Positions 21,985 to 22,956 of a stretch of DNA of 22,956 bases are shown piece by piece. The notes below the pieces were generated by a model. That model was not told the DNA's origin. It saw nothing but the letters and a program-made list of their open reading frames with translations, and searched no databases. Source of the DNA: a virus; the IMG/VR virus record IMGVR_UViG_3300045118_000063, positions 1-22,956 of that record. One strand, written 5' to 3'. A program made the translations under genes and the position numbers. Positions within the stretch are counted from its first letter, which is position 1; every line of letters begins with the position of its first letter.

Positions 21985-22293
21985 CTACCGCTCCAACTCA
22001 AGCACGCCCTCGTTGTCCACACCAAAAAGAATCTCGCTCTCCCTCAATACACGGAGGGTGTCCCCCATGATTTTGAACCTCGGCATTTCGACCACAACCC
22101 CCGAAAAATACCCGACAGCGACCCGCTGGCCAACCCTGTAAAGCCTAACATCCGGCCCCGCACCAATCACTTCCCCCCGTCGGCTCGGAACACTATGATT
22201 GTCCGGGAGGATGATTTTCCCGTCCCCGTATTTCTCGGATTCAACCGGGTCCAAAAGGACCACTAGTCGATCCCCCGCCGGCATGAGCCTCAT
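21985..22293 (-). CDS. GroES-like co-chaperonin (Cpn10)
   Basis: A 102-aa protein matching the length and order of Cpn10. PAGDRLVVLLDPVES is the first strand. GDGKIILPDNHS corresponds to the mobile loop, keeping the IIL-type hydrophobic tripeptide that docks on GroEL. GEVIGAGPDVRLYRVGQRVAVG and MPRFKIMGDTLRVLRESEILF complete the barrel. Phages use such proteins (T4 gp31 is a functional analogue) to replace or redirect the host GroES, often for folding capsid proteins. No GroEL is visible in the window, so it would partner with the host chaperonin. The start overlaps the previous stop (ATGA, 22290-22293) with AGGAG 7 bases upstream. It lies inside the virion gene block, consistent with late expression. 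Confidence 0.9.
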   Translation of the reverse strand: MRLMPAGDRLVVLLDPVESEKYGDGKIILPDNHSVPSRRGEVIGAGPDVRLYRVGQRVAVGYFSGVVVEMPRFKIMGDTLRVLRESEILFGVDNEGVLELER

Positions 22294-22784
22294 TCGTCGT
22301 CTCCTTCCTTGATGTCAACTTTCATGTCGCACCAATCTCTAACGGGCCATGTTGCGAAGTAGTGGTCGTTACAATAACGCTTTCCGTCCCGCTCGATAAG
22401 CAACGTCTCGGGATACAGTCTCCCGTATCCGTGTTTACTCCCCTTGCCGTTCGCCGTGAGCATGTTATTCCCGCCGGTCCCGCCGTTGATTTCCTCGTTG
22501 TCCTGGAAAATATACCCATCATCATCGACGCCGGTTCCCGAGGACAATTCAATGACCCCGGCGGCATCCCCGCCGGCCCATGAGCCAGATTCGACGTTGA
22601 CAGACACAACAACGGCCGTGTCGCCAGACGTGGCCCCGGTTAGCGTTTCCCCGGCAATCGGGGCGACACTCCCGGAATCAAAGTCCAAGGCATACGTGAC
22701 CGCGTTGTCCCCGCACCAAGTGCAGGACCGATACTTCTCCCCGGCAAGACCATTCTTCGGCCAGGGGACAGATGTCAGTATCAT
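22290..22784 (-). CDS. Zinc-ribbon protein with inserted beta domain
   Basis: A 164-aa protein. The N-terminus has CTWCGDNAV (C21, C24) and the C-terminus has RYCNDHYFATW (C138, H141), which together would form a treble-clef or zinc-ribbon site. Between them residues ~34-118 are a Gly/Ser/Asp-rich beta module (AGETLTGATSGDTAVVVSVN; ESGSWAGGDAAGVIEL) similar to modules seen in phage capsid-decoration and tail proteins. The zinc site is thus split by an inserted domain. Function unknown; it could be a virion-bound zinc protein or DNA-contacting factor. The ATG overlaps the stop of the upstream gene (ATGA, 22781-22784), and GGGTGAG precedes it. Confidence 0.62.
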   Translation of the reverse strand: MILTSVPWPKNGLAGEKYRSCTWCGDNAVTYALDFDSGSVAPIAGETLTGATSGDTAVVVSVNVESGSWAGGDAAGVIELSSGTGVDDDGYIFQDNEEINGGTGGNNMLTANGKGSKHGYGRLYPETLLIERDGKRYCNDHYFATWPVRDWCDMKVDIKEGDDE

Positions 22785-22956
22785 TTCTCACCCGACTTAG
22801 CCAAGAATCTGTTTTCGACCCACTTCGGGGGCTTGCGCTTCCGATATTTCTTGGGGACGTTGACTCCCGCCCGTTCCTTGGCCGCGTCCTCCCGCTCCTT
22901 CTCCAGGGGGGCCATGTCCACGCCTTCGGGGACGGCGGCAATCCGTTCCTCAAGCT
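22781..22956 (-). CDS. C-terminal fragment of an unidentified basic protein; 5' end beyond window
   Basis: The minus-strand frame open to the right edge reads LEERIAAVPEGVDMAPLEKE and then a Lys/Arg/Pro-rich stretch (VPKKYRKRKPPKWVENRF), stopping at TGA 22781-22783 in an ATGA overlap with the zinc-ribbon gene. Only 57 residues are visible, too few to identify it. Being just upstream of the structural genes, it may belong to the head or assembly module. A different overlapping frame in this stretch gives a low-complexity Arg/Ser protein and is not favoured. Confidence 0.6.
   Translation of the reverse strand, partial: LEERIAAVPEGVDMAPLEKEREDAAKERAGVNVPKKYRKRKPPKWVENRFLAKSGEK

Noticed and set aside
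21961-21985. AATCC...GGATT inverted repeat between GroES and adaptor genes
   Set aside because: Only 5 bp of stem with a long C-rich loop and no T-tract; not a convincing terminator.
22678-22953. 91-codon minus-strand frame at the right edge
   Set aside because: Low-complexity Arg/Ser product; another frame gives a sensible charged protein ending in an ATGA overlap.

Overview
The window is a dense block of late genes from a tailed dsDNA bacteriophage (Caudoviricetes). The evidence is a large terminase, a head-tail adaptor, a tail-nozzle-like beta-propeller protein, a collagen-like fibre, an M15-type endolysin and a giant internal/polyvalent protein, all on the minus strand. Only the first ~650 bases carry plus-strand genes: the 3' part of a DNA methyltransferase and a coupled membrane peptide. 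Shine-Dalgarno sequences and three-way stop usage (TGA, TAG, TAA) indicate a bacterial host using standard stops; I cannot name the host. By eye the window is GC-rich, with two visibly AT-richer patches inside genes (about 6520-7040 and 13335-14530).

Reading the minus strand from right to left, in the direction of transcription: the end of an unidentified basic protein (22781-22956), a zinc-ribbon protein with an inserted beta domain, a GroES-like co-chaperonin, the head-tail adaptor, a small conserved beta protein, the nozzle/stabilisation protein, an FN3 protein with Cys/Thr repeats, a 62-aa protein, a glycosyltransferase-methyltransferase fusion, a 1275-aa collagen-like fibre, two small membrane proteins (holin candidates), an M15 peptidase (endolysin), a GNAT-like protein, four Gly-rich or small putative virion proteins, a coiled-coil protein, a 1624-aa polyvalent protein, three small proteins (two membrane/coiled-coil), a candidate small terminase, and TerL. 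TerL converges on the plus-strand genes with overlapping stop codons.

This order (adaptor, nozzle, GNAT-like protein, internal proteins, very large internal protein, spanin/holin-like proteins, TerS, TerL) broadly resembles the late region of T7-like podoviruses (gp11, gp12, gp13, gp14-16, gp17.5, gp18, gp19). A podovirus-type virion that injects a large multidomain protein is therefore the best reading, although the proteins themselves look far from T7. Portal and capsid genes probably lie beyond the right edge.

The genes are packed with almost no spacers. There are eight 4-nt ATGA/GTGA overlaps, five junctions where the upstream TAG stop sits inside the next Shine-Dalgarno, and no gap over about 50 bases. 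About half of the starts use a G5 run (GGGGG or GGGGGT) instead of GGAGG. The most interesting points are the GT2-methyltransferase fusion next to a Thr/Ser-rich collagen fibre (possible fibre glycosylation), the AT-rich ParB-like module inside the polyvalent protein, the phage GroES, and repeated insertion of beta modules into structural proteins. I saw no integrase, repressor, tRNA, CRISPR array or insertion sequence.
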